From positions 62,001-126,000 of the forward strand of contig CAVFFZ010000001.1 of the NCBI GenBank assembly GCA_963621995.1: 64,000 nucleotides of DNA. The letters are read 5' to 3'. The first letter of the stretch is position 1. Each line of letters begins with the position of its first letter. Under the pieces are notes generated by a model that worked only from the letters and a program-made list of their open reading frames with translations, searched no databases and was not told the DNA's origin. Source of the stretch: UMGS1663 sp963621995. Its GTDB lineage: Bacteria > Bacillota > Clostridia > TANB77 > CAG-508. Position numbers and translations under genes: made by a program. Of this stretch, positions 57,080-64,000 are shown piece by piece.

Positions 57080-57117
57080 ACGCTATCAATACTAAAATTG
57101 ATAGCGTCTTTTTGCAT
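57080..57117. terminator. Bidirectional terminator between HD gene and DUF4363 gene
   Basis: ACGCTATCAAT and ATTGATAGCGT form an 11-bp perfect stem with a 6-base loop, followed by CTTTTTG. Confidence 0.85.
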
Positions 57118-57123
57118 TAACTT

Positions 57124-57513
57124 TTAAAATACATTTTTTATTTCTAATTTAAATTTATCTTTTATATGGTTTAATATAAATATTGCTTTTTCTAGCTCTG
57201 ATACTGCTTGCTCATATTCTCCTACTTCTATATTTGCTTTTAACCCTGTAAGCTCTGTTTCTGCCTTTTCTAATTCATCATGTTCTATAAAATATGCTAA
57301 TGTATTAAATTTCTTTTTCCACTTTTTCATAATACTTTCCATATTTTCTTGCAGTTCTTCTTTATTTGGATTTTCCTCTTCTAATTTTTCTTTTAATTCT
57401 TCTAAGTTTTTATTTATTTGTTCTACTGATTGTTTTGTATAATTTTGAGTTATAATATTTAAACTTATTACGAGTATAATGATTATAATGCATACAATCC
57501 ATTCTTTAGTCAT
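57124..57513 (-). CDS. DUF4363 membrane-anchored protein
   Basis: 129 residues: an N-terminal helix (WIVCIIIIILVISLNIIT) and a helical exported domain with MKKWKKKFNTLAYFIEHDEL and AVSELEKAIFILNHIKDKF, the DUF4363 signature. The function is unknown; in Clostridia it is a companion of the DUF421/YetF family, as here, where the DUF421 gene lies 38 bases upstream. Confidence 0.85.
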   Translation of the reverse strand: MTKEWIVCIIIIILVISLNIITQNYTKQSVEQINKNLEELKEKLEEENPNKEELQENMESIMKKWKKKFNTLAYFIEHDELEKAETELTGLKANIEVGEYEQAVSELEKAIFILNHIKDKFKLEIKNVF

Positions 57514-57551
57514 TTTTTACATTCCTTTCCTAATTCTATATCTACTTATTT

Positions 57552-58235
57552 CTAATTTTTCTTTTTTCCTTCTTTTTTTTGACAGAAGAAATTTCCTTTT
57601 CCATCAATTGTTGCTATTAATGCTTCTTCTGGCTTTATTCCAAAAGGCTCAACTTGTTTTAATAGCCAATTGTAATCTTTGCCCAATTTTTCTAAATTTT
57701 CCTTCATTATTTTTCCATCTATTACTAAATCATAAGCTATTCCTTCATATTCTGGCATAATTCCAAAATCTTCTGGTATTGTATTTCTTTTGTTCGGCTT
57801 TTGTAATATGCTTATTTGTCCACTTGTTTCTAATATCGCGTATTCTACATCTCCTATATTTGTAACATTATAGCCTCTTAATCTTTCTTCTAATTCATTT
57901 ATTGTAAATCTCTCTTTTTTCATTGTCTTTTCTTGTATTTTTCCTCTGTAAATTAATATAGCAGGTTTTCCACAAATAATTTCTCTCATTTTTATGCTTT
58001 TTAAATTTATGACAGAAATTGTTAAGTGCATTACCAACAATCCTAATATTGGAACAACCCCACTTGAAATTGGTATTCCTGTTTCTGCCATTGGAATTGT
58101 TGCTAAATCTGCAATCATAATTGAAATTGCAAGTTCAAATGGTTGAAGTTGCCCTATTTCTCTTTTTCCCATAAAACGCATTACTATTAATACTAGTATG
58201 TATAAAATAATAGTTCTTATAAAAGTTAATAACAT
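57552..58235 (-). CDS. DUF421 (YetF-family) membrane protein
   Basis: 227 residues with three N-terminal membrane helices: RTIILYILVLIVMRFMGKRE and IGQLQPFELAISIMIADLAT (the family hallmark GKRxxxQL..FdlvvxixiG-like). The cytoplasmic part has CGKPAILIYRGKIQEKTMKK and INELEERLRGYNVTNIGDVE. Members occur in spore-formers, including sporulation genes such as yetF/spoVAE-type homologues. It is in an operon with the DUF4363 gene. Confidence 0.88.
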   Translation of the reverse strand: MLLTFIRTIILYILVLIVMRFMGKREIGQLQPFELAISIMIADLATIPMAETGIPISSGVVPILGLLVMHLTISVINLKSIKMREIICGKPAILIYRGKIQEKTMKKERFTINELEERLRGYNVTNIGDVEYAILETSGQISILQKPNKRNTIPEDFGIMPEYEGIAYDLVIDGKIMKENLEKLGKDYNWLLKQVEPFGIKPEEALIATIDGKGNFFCQKKEGKKKN

Positions 58236-58394
58236 ATTTTTTCATTCCTTACATTTTTATTTTTTACTTATTTTTAACCGATTTTTAAGCTTTTATTCAT
58301 TTTTGGTATATTTCAAAAAAAATTGTGAATAATAACATTATAAAACCATTTAAATTGCGATTTTAAAATTTTCAAAAATAAGGAGGTTTTCATT

Positions 58395-58772
58395 ATGTCA
58401 GAAAATCAAACTCGTAGTCAATCTAAAAATGGAACTAGCACTGTCTGGCAAATTGTTGGAAGACTTATAGTTTCAGCTATAGTTCTTGCAATAACTGCTT
58501 TCTTTACACCTGGATTTCATATTGCTAACTTTTGGACATTAGCTGTTGCTGCTATTGTTCTTGCTGTAATAGATTATTTAATCGTTAAATTCACAGGTCT
58601 TCATGCTAGTCCATTTGGAAAAGGTTTTGTAGGTTTTGTACTTTCTGCTATTGTTTTATATGTAACTCAATATTTTGTAGCAGGATATACAATTTCTTGG
58701 ATGGCTGCTATCGTAGGTGCCTTAATTTATGGTGTTGTCGACTATTTCTTACCTGGTGAACAACAAATGTAG
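58395..58772 (+). CDS. Phage-holin-superfamily IV small membrane protein (PF04020-like)
   Basis: 125 residues, four membrane helices: IVGRLIVSAIVLAITAFFTP, ALIAVAAIVLAVI-like second segment, VGFVLSAIVLYVTQYFVAGY and AAIVGALIYGVVDYFLPG. Such proteins are common chromosomal genes and do not mean prophage. A perfect AAGGAGG site lies 10 bases upstream. A convergent terminator separates it from spoIVA. Confidence 0.8.
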   Translation: MSENQTRSQSKNGTSTVWQIVGRLIVSAIVLAITAFFTPGFHIANFWTLAVAAIVLAVIDYLIVKFTGLHASPFGKGFVGFVLSAIVLYVTQYFVAGYTISWMAAIVGALIYGVVDYFLPGEQQM

Positions 58773-58778
58773 CCATAA

Positions 58779-58831
58779 ACAACAAAAAAACGGATTAAGA
58801 AATTATTTTTCTTATCCGTTTTCTTGTTGTT
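58779..58831. terminator. Bidirectional terminator between holin-like gene and spoIVA
   Basis: AACAACAAAAAAACGGATAAG-type arms: AACGGATTAAGAAA pairs with TTTCTTATCCGTT and AACAACAA with TTGTTGTT, with T-runs on both strands. Confidence 0.85.
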
Positions 58832-58835
58832 TATT

Positions 58836-60317
58836 TTATAAAATTATACAGATTAATCCTCCACTTCCCTCATTTACTATACGCTCTAATGTTTCTTGTA
58901 GTTTTTCTTGTGCATCTTCTGGCATTCTACAAAGTTTGTTTTGTAATCCTTCATTTACAAGTTCATGTAGACTCTTTCCAAATATATTAGATTCCCATAT
59001 TTTTTGAGGGTCTGACTCAAACTCTGATAATAAATAATTAACTAACTCTTCAGATTGTTTTTCGCTTCCTACTATTGGTGATACTTCTGTTTCTATATCT
59101 GCTCTTATCATATGTATTGAAGGTGCTTTAGCTTTTAGTTTTACTCCAAATCGAGAACCCTGTTTTACCATTTCTGGTTCATCTAATATCAATTCTTCCA
59201 TAGAAGGAGTTACTATCCCATAACCTTTTGTTTTTACTTCTTCCAGTGCATATGAAATTTTGTCGTATTCTTTTTTAGTATTTGCTAGATTTGTAATTGT
59301 TGCAAATAAATCTCCTTCATTGTCTATTTTTACTCCAGATATTTCGGTTAATACTTTATAGAACAATTCATCCATAAGTTGAACTGATATATTAACTTCT
59401 CCAGTTCCAAGTAATATTTCATCTACCATTGTCTTATTTATTATTTCTGTTCTTTGAATCTTTTGAACGCAACTATTTACTTGATTTAATACTCTTACCT
59501 CTTGGAAACTATCTTTTATTTCATTAAATAATTCTTTTTTTAGCCAATGATCTTGATTTAATCCATCTATCCAACGTGGTAAATTAAAGTTGATTCTTTC
59601 TATTGGAAATTCATATAATATCTTGTTAAATATATCATTAATGTCTTCCAAATTTAATGTTGTACAATCTGTAGGAATAACCGGTACCAAATACCTATCC
59701 TCCAAAGTTTTAGCAAGTGACCTTGTATAATCTGAATTAGGATCTGCTGAATTTAAAACTATTACAAATGGTTTTTTTAAAGCCTTTAACTCGTTTACTA
59801 CTCTTGCTTCTGCTTCTACATAATCTTCCCTTGGTATATCTGTAATAGTTCCATCTGTTGTAATTAAAATACCAATTGTAGAATGTTCTTCAATTACTTT
59901 TTTGGTTCCAATTTCAGCTGCTTGTTCAAAAGGAATCTCGTTGTCGTCCCATGGCGTTTTCACCATACGTGGCATATCATCTTCCAAATACCCAATTGCA
60001 TTATTTACTAAATATCCTACACAATCTACCATACGAGTTTTTAATTTTATATTTTCTCCTAATGTAATTTCCACAGCTTCGTTTGGAATAAATTTGGGCT
60101 CTGTAGTCATAATAGTTCTTCCAGATGCACTTTGTGGTAATTCATCTAATGCTCTTTCTCTTTTGTATTCATTATCTATGTTAGGAATTACAAGCAAATC
60201 CATAAAACGTTTAATAAAAGTAGATTTTCCTGTTCTAACAGGTCCCACAACTCCAACATAAATATCTCCATCGGTACGTTTTGCTATATCTTGATATACT
60301 GATAAATTCTCTTCCAT
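58836..60317 (-). CDS. spoIVA: Stage IV sporulation protein A (SpoIVA)
   Basis: 493 residues. Walker A GVVGPVRTGKSTFIKRFM at about residues 22-39, ALDELPQSASGRTIMTTEPK and LKTRMVDCVGYLVNNAIGYL (Walker B/sensor), then the middle and C-terminal domains with ELTSEVSPIVGSEKQSEEL-like coat-binding part. SpoIVA is the ATPase that polymerises on the forespore surface to start coat assembly. Length is exactly the family norm. A strong AAGGAGG site precedes it. Confidence 0.97.
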   Translation of the reverse strand: MEENLSVYQDIAKRTDGDIYVGVVGPVRTGKSTFIKRFMDLLVIPNIDNEYKRERALDELPQSASGRTIMTTEPKFIPNEAVEITLGENIKLKTRMVDCVGYLVNNAIGYLEDDMPRMVKTPWDDNEIPFEQAAEIGTKKVIEEHSTIGILITTDGTITDIPREDYVEAEARVVNELKALKKPFVIVLNSADPNSDYTRSLAKTLEDRYLVPVIPTDCTTLNLEDINDIFNKILYEFPIERINFNLPRWIDGLNQDHWLKKELFNEIKDSFQEVRVLNQVNSCVQKIQRTEIINKTMVDEILLGTGEVNISVQLMDELFYKVLTEISGVKIDNEGDLFATITNLANTKKEYDKISYALEEVKTKGYGIVTPSMEELILDEPEMVKQGSRFGVKLKAKAPSIHMIRADIETEVSPIVGSEKQSEELVNYLLSEFESDPQKIWESNIFGKSLHELVNEGLQNKLCRMPEDAQEKLQETLERIVNEGSGGLICIIL

Positions 60318-60471
60318 GAAAATAGATACCTCCTTAAAATGTTTGTACTAATAAACTTTAATTAATGTATATTAGACAAATTTAGGACTTATGACTAATT
60401 TATTAAAATAATTGAACAATTTTATTAAATATGTTAATATGATATAGTATTAATAGAAAAGAGGTAAATTT

Positions 60472-61720
60472 ATGAACAAATACGAAAAAGCAATTGAAAT
60501 TTTAAATAAATATAATCAGCCTAAATTAAAAAAAAAATTAGAAAAAAATAAAAATGAACAATTAATAGATCAAATACTTTCAATAGATTTTGAACAAATT
60601 GAATTAATAAAAATTCAATTTGGAAAAGAAAATAAATTTTCTAATGATGTAATTGAAAATATCCATTATACAGATCCTTCTAAAATTTCTGAAGATATGT
60701 TACAAAACTACAAAGAAATCGGAGAAAATATAATTAGTGCAGGTCATTATGCAGTAGTTACCATGGCTGGTGGTCAACGGAACAAGACTTGGTTACAATG
60801 GTCCAAAAGGAACTTTTTTAATAGATGTAAAACCTAAACCTAAATATATTTTTGAAATTTTGGCTAATACTTTAGAAACTGCCAATAAAAAGTATAATAC
60901 AATAATTCCTTGGTATATAATGACAAGCAAAGAAAACAACAAAGATACAACTAACTTTTTTGAGGAACACTCTTACTTTAATTATCCAAAAGATAGTGTT
61001 AAATTTTTCATTCAAGGTGAAATGCCTTTGTTGGGCGAAGATGGTAAATTTTTATTAGATGAAACTGGTAAAATTCAATTTGCATCTGATGGAAATGGTA
61101 GTATCTATCGTTCTATGAAAAATAATAATATATTGGAAGATATGAAAAAGAAAAATATCCAATGGGTTTATATTTGCTCTGTTGATAATATTTTACTTAA
61201 AATGGTAGAACCTACTTTAATTGGCTTAGCTATTAAGGAAGGAAATGAAATTGCATCAAAAACAATTGTAAAAAGAAATGCTAAGGAAAAAGTTGGTGTA
61301 TTTTGTTTAAGAAATAAAAAACCTTCTGTAATAGAATATAGTGAACTTCCTGAAGATATGTCCGAAAAAGTTGATGAGAATAATAATTTAGTATTTGGTG
61401 AATCACATATTATGTGTAATTTGTTTTCACTAAATGCTTTAGAAAAAATTGCAAATATTAAACTTCCATATCATATAGCACATAAAAAAATTGCATATTT
61501 TGAAAATGGATTTAAAATAGAACCTAATGAGCCTAATGCCTATAAAATGGAATCTTTTATATTTGATGCATTTGCTTATTTTGATGATATTTCTTTACTT
61601 AGAGGAAAAAGAGAAGAAGATTTTGCTCCTATAAAAAATAAAGAAGGTTCTGATAGCCCTGAAACAGCTATTGAATTATATAATAACATTCAAAAAAGAA
61701 TTTCTACATTTAATGTGTAG
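60472..61720 (+). CDS. UDP-sugar pyrophosphorylase, UDPGP type 1 family, read through a CGG-A +1 frameshift
   Basis: The first frame (MNKYEKAIEILNKYNQPKLK to HYAVVTMAGGQ) ends in zero frame after CGG AAC AAG ACT. Skipping C60778 gives GGT CAA GGA ACA AGA CTT, coding MAGGQGTRLGYNGPKGTFLI, the family uridylyltransferase loop, followed by IPWYIMTSKENNKDTTNFFE, FFIQGEMPLLGEDGKFLLDE and NGNGSIYRSM-like AGNGGIY motif. The product is 415 residues. It makes UDP-GlcNAc or UDP-glucose from UTP and sugar 1-phosphate. The start is behind AAAGAGGTAA. Confidence 0.92.
60778..60780 (+). other. CGG-A +1 frameshift site in the pyrophosphorylase gene
   Basis: GGT GGT CAA CGG AAC AAG in zero frame. Skipping C60778 gives CAA GGA ACA AGA CTT, the invariant GGQGTRLG loop. 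The zero frame stops about 20 codons on. Confidence 0.93.
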
Positions 61721-61732
61721 AAATTCTTTTTG
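61693..61732 (+). terminator. Terminator overlapping the end of the pyrophosphorylase gene
   Basis: AAAGAATTTCTACATT and TGTGTAGAAATTCTTT form a stem with a short loop, followed by TTTTG. Confidence 0.85.
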
Positions 61733-61791
61733 TTTTACTTTAAAAATATTTAATTTTACTCAGTTAATTCAATATTCTATATAATATATTT

Positions 61792-62967
61792 CTATTTTAC
61801 ATAGAAGCTAATTCTAAATCCTATATCACTATTTGCAGTATTATCATTATACGCATAACGAGCAGCTGCTAATTGCCCTATTGTTATTCTATATGCTCCT
61901 CCTCTTACTACTTTTACGGCATTACCTGCATTTTCCATTGTCCATTCATATGCATTTCCTGCCACATCATAAATATTTTTAGCTTTTGTTTCTTCACTAC
62001 TTCCTGTTTTTATTAAATATACTTCTCCGCTTTTCTTTAAATATTTATTTCCTAGTGAATCTGTATAATTTAATTCAGATGTAGTATAATTTCCCCATTT
62101 TGTGCTGTCATTTACATTGTTTTGCTCACTTACTATAAATCTTAACATTGAATCCCATTGTACACCATACATAACAGATGTTTTAACTGTTTTGTATTCG
62201 TTTTGTTCTCCAAATTTTATTGCTAATTCTTGTGCTCCTATTACCTCTTTTTTGTTTATTGTAGACAATTTAAATGGTACATAATTATAAACATTTAGAT
62301 ATTTTCTTACTCCTATAGAATCTGAATTTCTTGTTGCATCTCTTGGTTCTTGTGCTGTTAAATCTCCTGTTTCATAACGTCCTACATAAAAACCACCATA
62401 TTTTTTAACTTTATAGTACATTGTATAGTACTCTTCTTCATCTTCTTTTGTAGGCTCTGTATATGTAGAGTCTATTGATTCTTTTGGTGCATTTTTTTGC
62501 CAGTCTGTAGTCTTAAATATATTCATATTTTCTACAGGTACCCATACAAATTGATTACCATTTTTGTCTTCTATAACTAATCCATATAAGTATGCGTTTT
62601 GCTCTCCCCATTTAGCATTTGTATCAATCGTTTTATCTTCTTCAATTCCTATTGCTTTAAATCCTTCTGGAATTACTGGATTATAAAAACATGGTGTTCT
62701 ACCATCTATAGTAGAATTTGTTGTTGCAATTACATTTTTTTCTACTTTAGGTAATTCTTGTTTTGCAATTCCTTCATCTAATTTTGTATAATCTTCTGGA
62801 TTTGTTTCTTCGACTATATTTTGTTGTTGTTCTTGAATATCATTTACTTCACTTTCTTCATTTCCAGATGTTCCTATAATAGCTATTGCTACAATTATTC
62901 CAACAACAAATACAACTGTTAATACAATTATAACTAACCAAATACGTGGTATTCCTTTATTATTCAT
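61792..62967 (-). CDS. Membrane-anchored SUMF1-fold protein (formylglycine-generating enzyme superfamily)
   Basis: 391 residues: an N-terminal helix (WLVIIVLTVVFVVGIIVAIA), an acidic linker, then a SUMF1-like domain with GFYVGRYETGDL, YDVAGNAYEWTMENAGNAVK, VVRGGAYRI and SDIGFRISFYVK. The tail lacks the catalytic cysteine of true formylglycine-generating enzymes, so a lectin-like or scaffold role is more likely. It is oriented opposite to both flanking genes. The start is supported by GAGAGGGA. Confidence 0.8.
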   Translation of the reverse strand: MNNKGIPRIWLVIIVLTVVFVVGIIVAIAIIGTSGNEESEVNDIQEQQQNIVEETNPEDYTKLDEGIAKQELPKVEKNVIATTNSTIDGRTPCFYNPVIPEGFKAIGIEEDKTIDTNAKWGEQNAYLYGLVIEDKNGNQFVWVPVENMNIFKTTDWQKNAPKESIDSTYTEPTKEDEEEYYTMYYKVKKYGGFYVGRYETGDLTAQEPRDATRNSDSIGVRKYLNVYNYVPFKLSTINKKEVIGAQELAIKFGEQNEYKTVKTSVMYGVQWDSMLRFIVSEQNNVNDSTKWGNYTTSELNYTDSLGNKYLKKSGEVYLIKTGSSEETKAKNIYDVAGNAYEWTMENAGNAVKVVRGGAYRITIGQLAAARYAYNDNTANSDIGFRISFYVK

Positions 62968-63110
62968 ATTTAATCCCTCTCTTTCTTTTGTTCTTTTAAA
63001 TTATATATTATAAATATATATTTTTCAATTTAAAATAAAGAATTTTTTAAAAATCTTTTTCTTTTTAGAAAAGTATAGTATAATATATTTGTAAATAATG
63101 GAGGTAACAA

Positions 63111-63806
63111 ATGAAATTTATAAAAAGATTATTACTTCTTATTTTAATTATTCTTATTATAGTAGGAAGTGTTATATTTTTAAATGGATACAAATTATAT
63201 AAAACTACTTTAAGTAATTTAAGTCTTTCAAATAAAATTAGTGAAATTAAAAATAAAGATTCTTATGTTTCTATAAATGATGTTTCTAAAGATTATGTTA
63301 ATGCTGTTATTGCTGTAGAAGACCACCGTTTTAGAGAACATGGTGCTATAGATGTTATTGCACTTTTAAGAGCTACCGTTTCAAACATTCAAGCTAAAGA
63401 ATTCAATGAAGGTGGTAGTACTATTACTCAACAAGTTGCTAAAAATTTATATTTTATTAATGAAGATGATGTTGTTTCTAGAAAAATAGCAGAAGCATTA
63501 GTTGCTTTTGATTTGGAAAAAAACTATTCTAAAGATGATATTTTAGAATTTTATATGAATACTATTTATTTTGGTGAAGGCTATTATGGCATTAAAGAAG
63601 CCGCAAATGGATATTATAAAAAAGAACCAAAAGATATGAATTTAGATGAATCTACCATGCTTGCTGGTGTTCCTAATGCTCCTTCTGTTTATGCTCCAAC
63701 TATTAACCCAAATTTAGCAAAAAGTAGACAAGGTAAAGTCCTTAGTTCTATGGTTGAGTATGGATATATTTCACAAGAAGAAGCTGATAAAGTTTTAAAT
63801 AAATAA
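63111..63806 (+). CDS. Monofunctional peptidoglycan glycosyltransferase (GT51)
   Basis: 231 residues: an N-terminal helix (LLLILIILIIVGSVIFL), then NAVIAVEDHRFREHGAIDVI (catalytic Glu in EDxxFxxH), GGSTITQQVAKNLYFINE (second motif) and FYMNTIYFGEGYYGIKEAAN. No transpeptidase domain follows. It polymerises lipid II at the membrane. The gene is followed by a hairpin terminator at 63880. A GGAGGT site precedes it. Confidence 0.92.
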   Translation: MKFIKRLLLLILIILIIVGSVIFLNGYKLYKTTLSNLSLSNKISEIKNKDSYVSINDVSKDYVNAVIAVEDHRFREHGAIDVIALLRATVSNIQAKEFNEGGSTITQQVAKNLYFINEDDVVSRKIAEALVAFDLEKNYSKDDILEFYMNTIYFGEGYYGIKEAANGYYKKEPKDMNLDESTMLAGVPNAPSVYAPTINPNLAKSRQGKVLSSMVEYGYISQEEADKVLNK

Positions 63807-63879
63807 TTAGTAAGGACAAATGGTTAATATTTTTATATTCTGGGAAAGTTTGGGAAATTTTCCTAAAATATAAAACAAA

Positions 63880-63912
63880 AAAAGGGAATTTTAAAAATAA
63901 AATTCCCCTTTT
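63880..63912 (+). terminator. Terminator after the GT51 gene
   Basis: AAAGGGAATTTT and AAAATTCCCCTTTT form a stem around AAAAATA, followed by TTTT. It may also serve a minus-strand gene from outside the window. Confidence 0.75.
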
Positions 63913-63930
63913 GGTTAAAACTATTAAGTT

Positions 63931-64000
63931 TTAAATTTTTTCAATTGCCTTAATGATAATCGTCATACCATTAAAGACAATCATTTCATTAATATACCTA
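63931..64000 (-). CDS. Possible C-terminus of a gene entering from the right
   Basis: An open frame RYINEMIVFNGMTIIIKAIE and KI ends in TAA at 63931-63933 on the minus strand, just beyond a terminator that could serve it. Only 22 residues are visible, so the product cannot be named and the frame could be chance. Confidence 0.25.
   Translation of the reverse strand, partial: RYINEMIVFNGMTIIIKAIEKI

Noticed and set aside
58395..58772. Prophage because of the holin-like gene
   Set aside because: The PF04020-like family is a common chromosomal membrane protein, and no other phage genes are nearby.
1229..61720. CGG reassigned to another amino acid (for example Trp or Gln, as reported in some Bacillota)
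   Set aside because: At all six sites any one-residue reading of CGG leaves the wrong frame and a stop. Only a +1 shift restores the protein.
1229..61720. Random assembly or sequencing errors as cause of the split genes
   Set aside because: Six of six have the same extra base and the same CGGAA context, outside homopolymers of C or G. Random indels in this A/T-rich sequence would mostly fall in A or T runs. Raw reads should still be checked.
1229..61720. P-site tRNA slippage as the mechanism
   Set aside because: The codons before CGG (GGA, ACT, CCA, TCG, TCA, CAA) mostly cannot re-pair in the +1 frame, so slippage of the preceding tRNA is not a common explanation.
1229..61720. Release-factor-2-like programmed frameshift with internal Shine-Dalgarno
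   Set aside because: No stop codon is adjacent at most sites and no GGAGG-like stretch lies at the right distance upstream.
1..64000. CRISPR array
   Set aside because: No regularly spaced direct repeats of 25-40 bases were seen.

Overview
The window is a low-GC (A+T-rich) chromosome segment of an endospore-forming, gut-type Clostridia bacterium (Bacillota). This is inferred from the complete spoIIIA operon, spoIIM, spoIIP and spoIVA, strong GGAGG ribosome binding sites, strong A/T third-position bias and the housekeeping content. I cannot name a genus.

Layout: a partial phosphofructokinase (1-290) precedes the eight-gene spoIIIAA-AH operon (394-6134, minus strand). Then come yebC, a foreign-looking small ORF, trhA, an acyl-CoA synthetase, xerD-spoIIM, endonuclease Q, tmcAL and rnhA (6.4-18.2 kb). 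A glycosyltransferase-8/PlsC acyltransferase cluster lies at 18.3-21.7 kb. A secreted-protein module with a SipW-type signal peptidase, a DUF5305-like membrane protein and TasA-like substrates lies at 22.9-26.4 kb. A decayed mobile-element patch (sigma-factor fragment, broken Cna-B protein, ParA-ParB chimera, 48-aa ORF) fills 27.2-30.8 kb. A long housekeeping block follows (rlmD, tRNA-Leu, spoIIP, hisS, relA, recJ, pyk, glgP, dprA, folD, dinB; 31-49.9 kb). The last part is mostly plus strand: tsaE-tsaB-rimI-lonB, then recG, membrane proteins, spoIVA, a UDP-sugar pyrophosphorylase, a SUMF1-fold protein and a GT51 glycosyltransferase.

The main discovery: six conserved genes (spoIIIAG, a GT8 gene, dprA, tsaE, recG and the UDP-sugar pyrophosphorylase) are each split by an apparent +1 frameshift. 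All six have the same anatomy: one extra C directly before a glycine GGA codon, giving an in-frame CGG followed by AA (C-GGA-A). Skipping the C restores full-length proteins with textbook family motifs, including the P-loops of TsaE and RecG and the GGxGTRxG loop of the pyrophosphorylase. My by-eye scan of every predicted gene finds only one other in-frame CGG, in a small ORF with foreign codon usage, whereas CGT, CGC and CGA are used normally. The simplest reading is that CGG is an unassigned or starved codon in this lineage and that C-GGA-A is decoded as glycine by a +1 shift or a quadruplet-reading tRNA. This would be recoding used in many genes, including essential ones.

Other points of interest: REP-like GGGACG palindromes (one supplies the C-terminus of a gene), two long imperfect palindromes (about 125 and 180 bp), a GT8-PlsC fusion, and an intercistronic hairpin between a TasA-like substrate gene and its signal peptidase.
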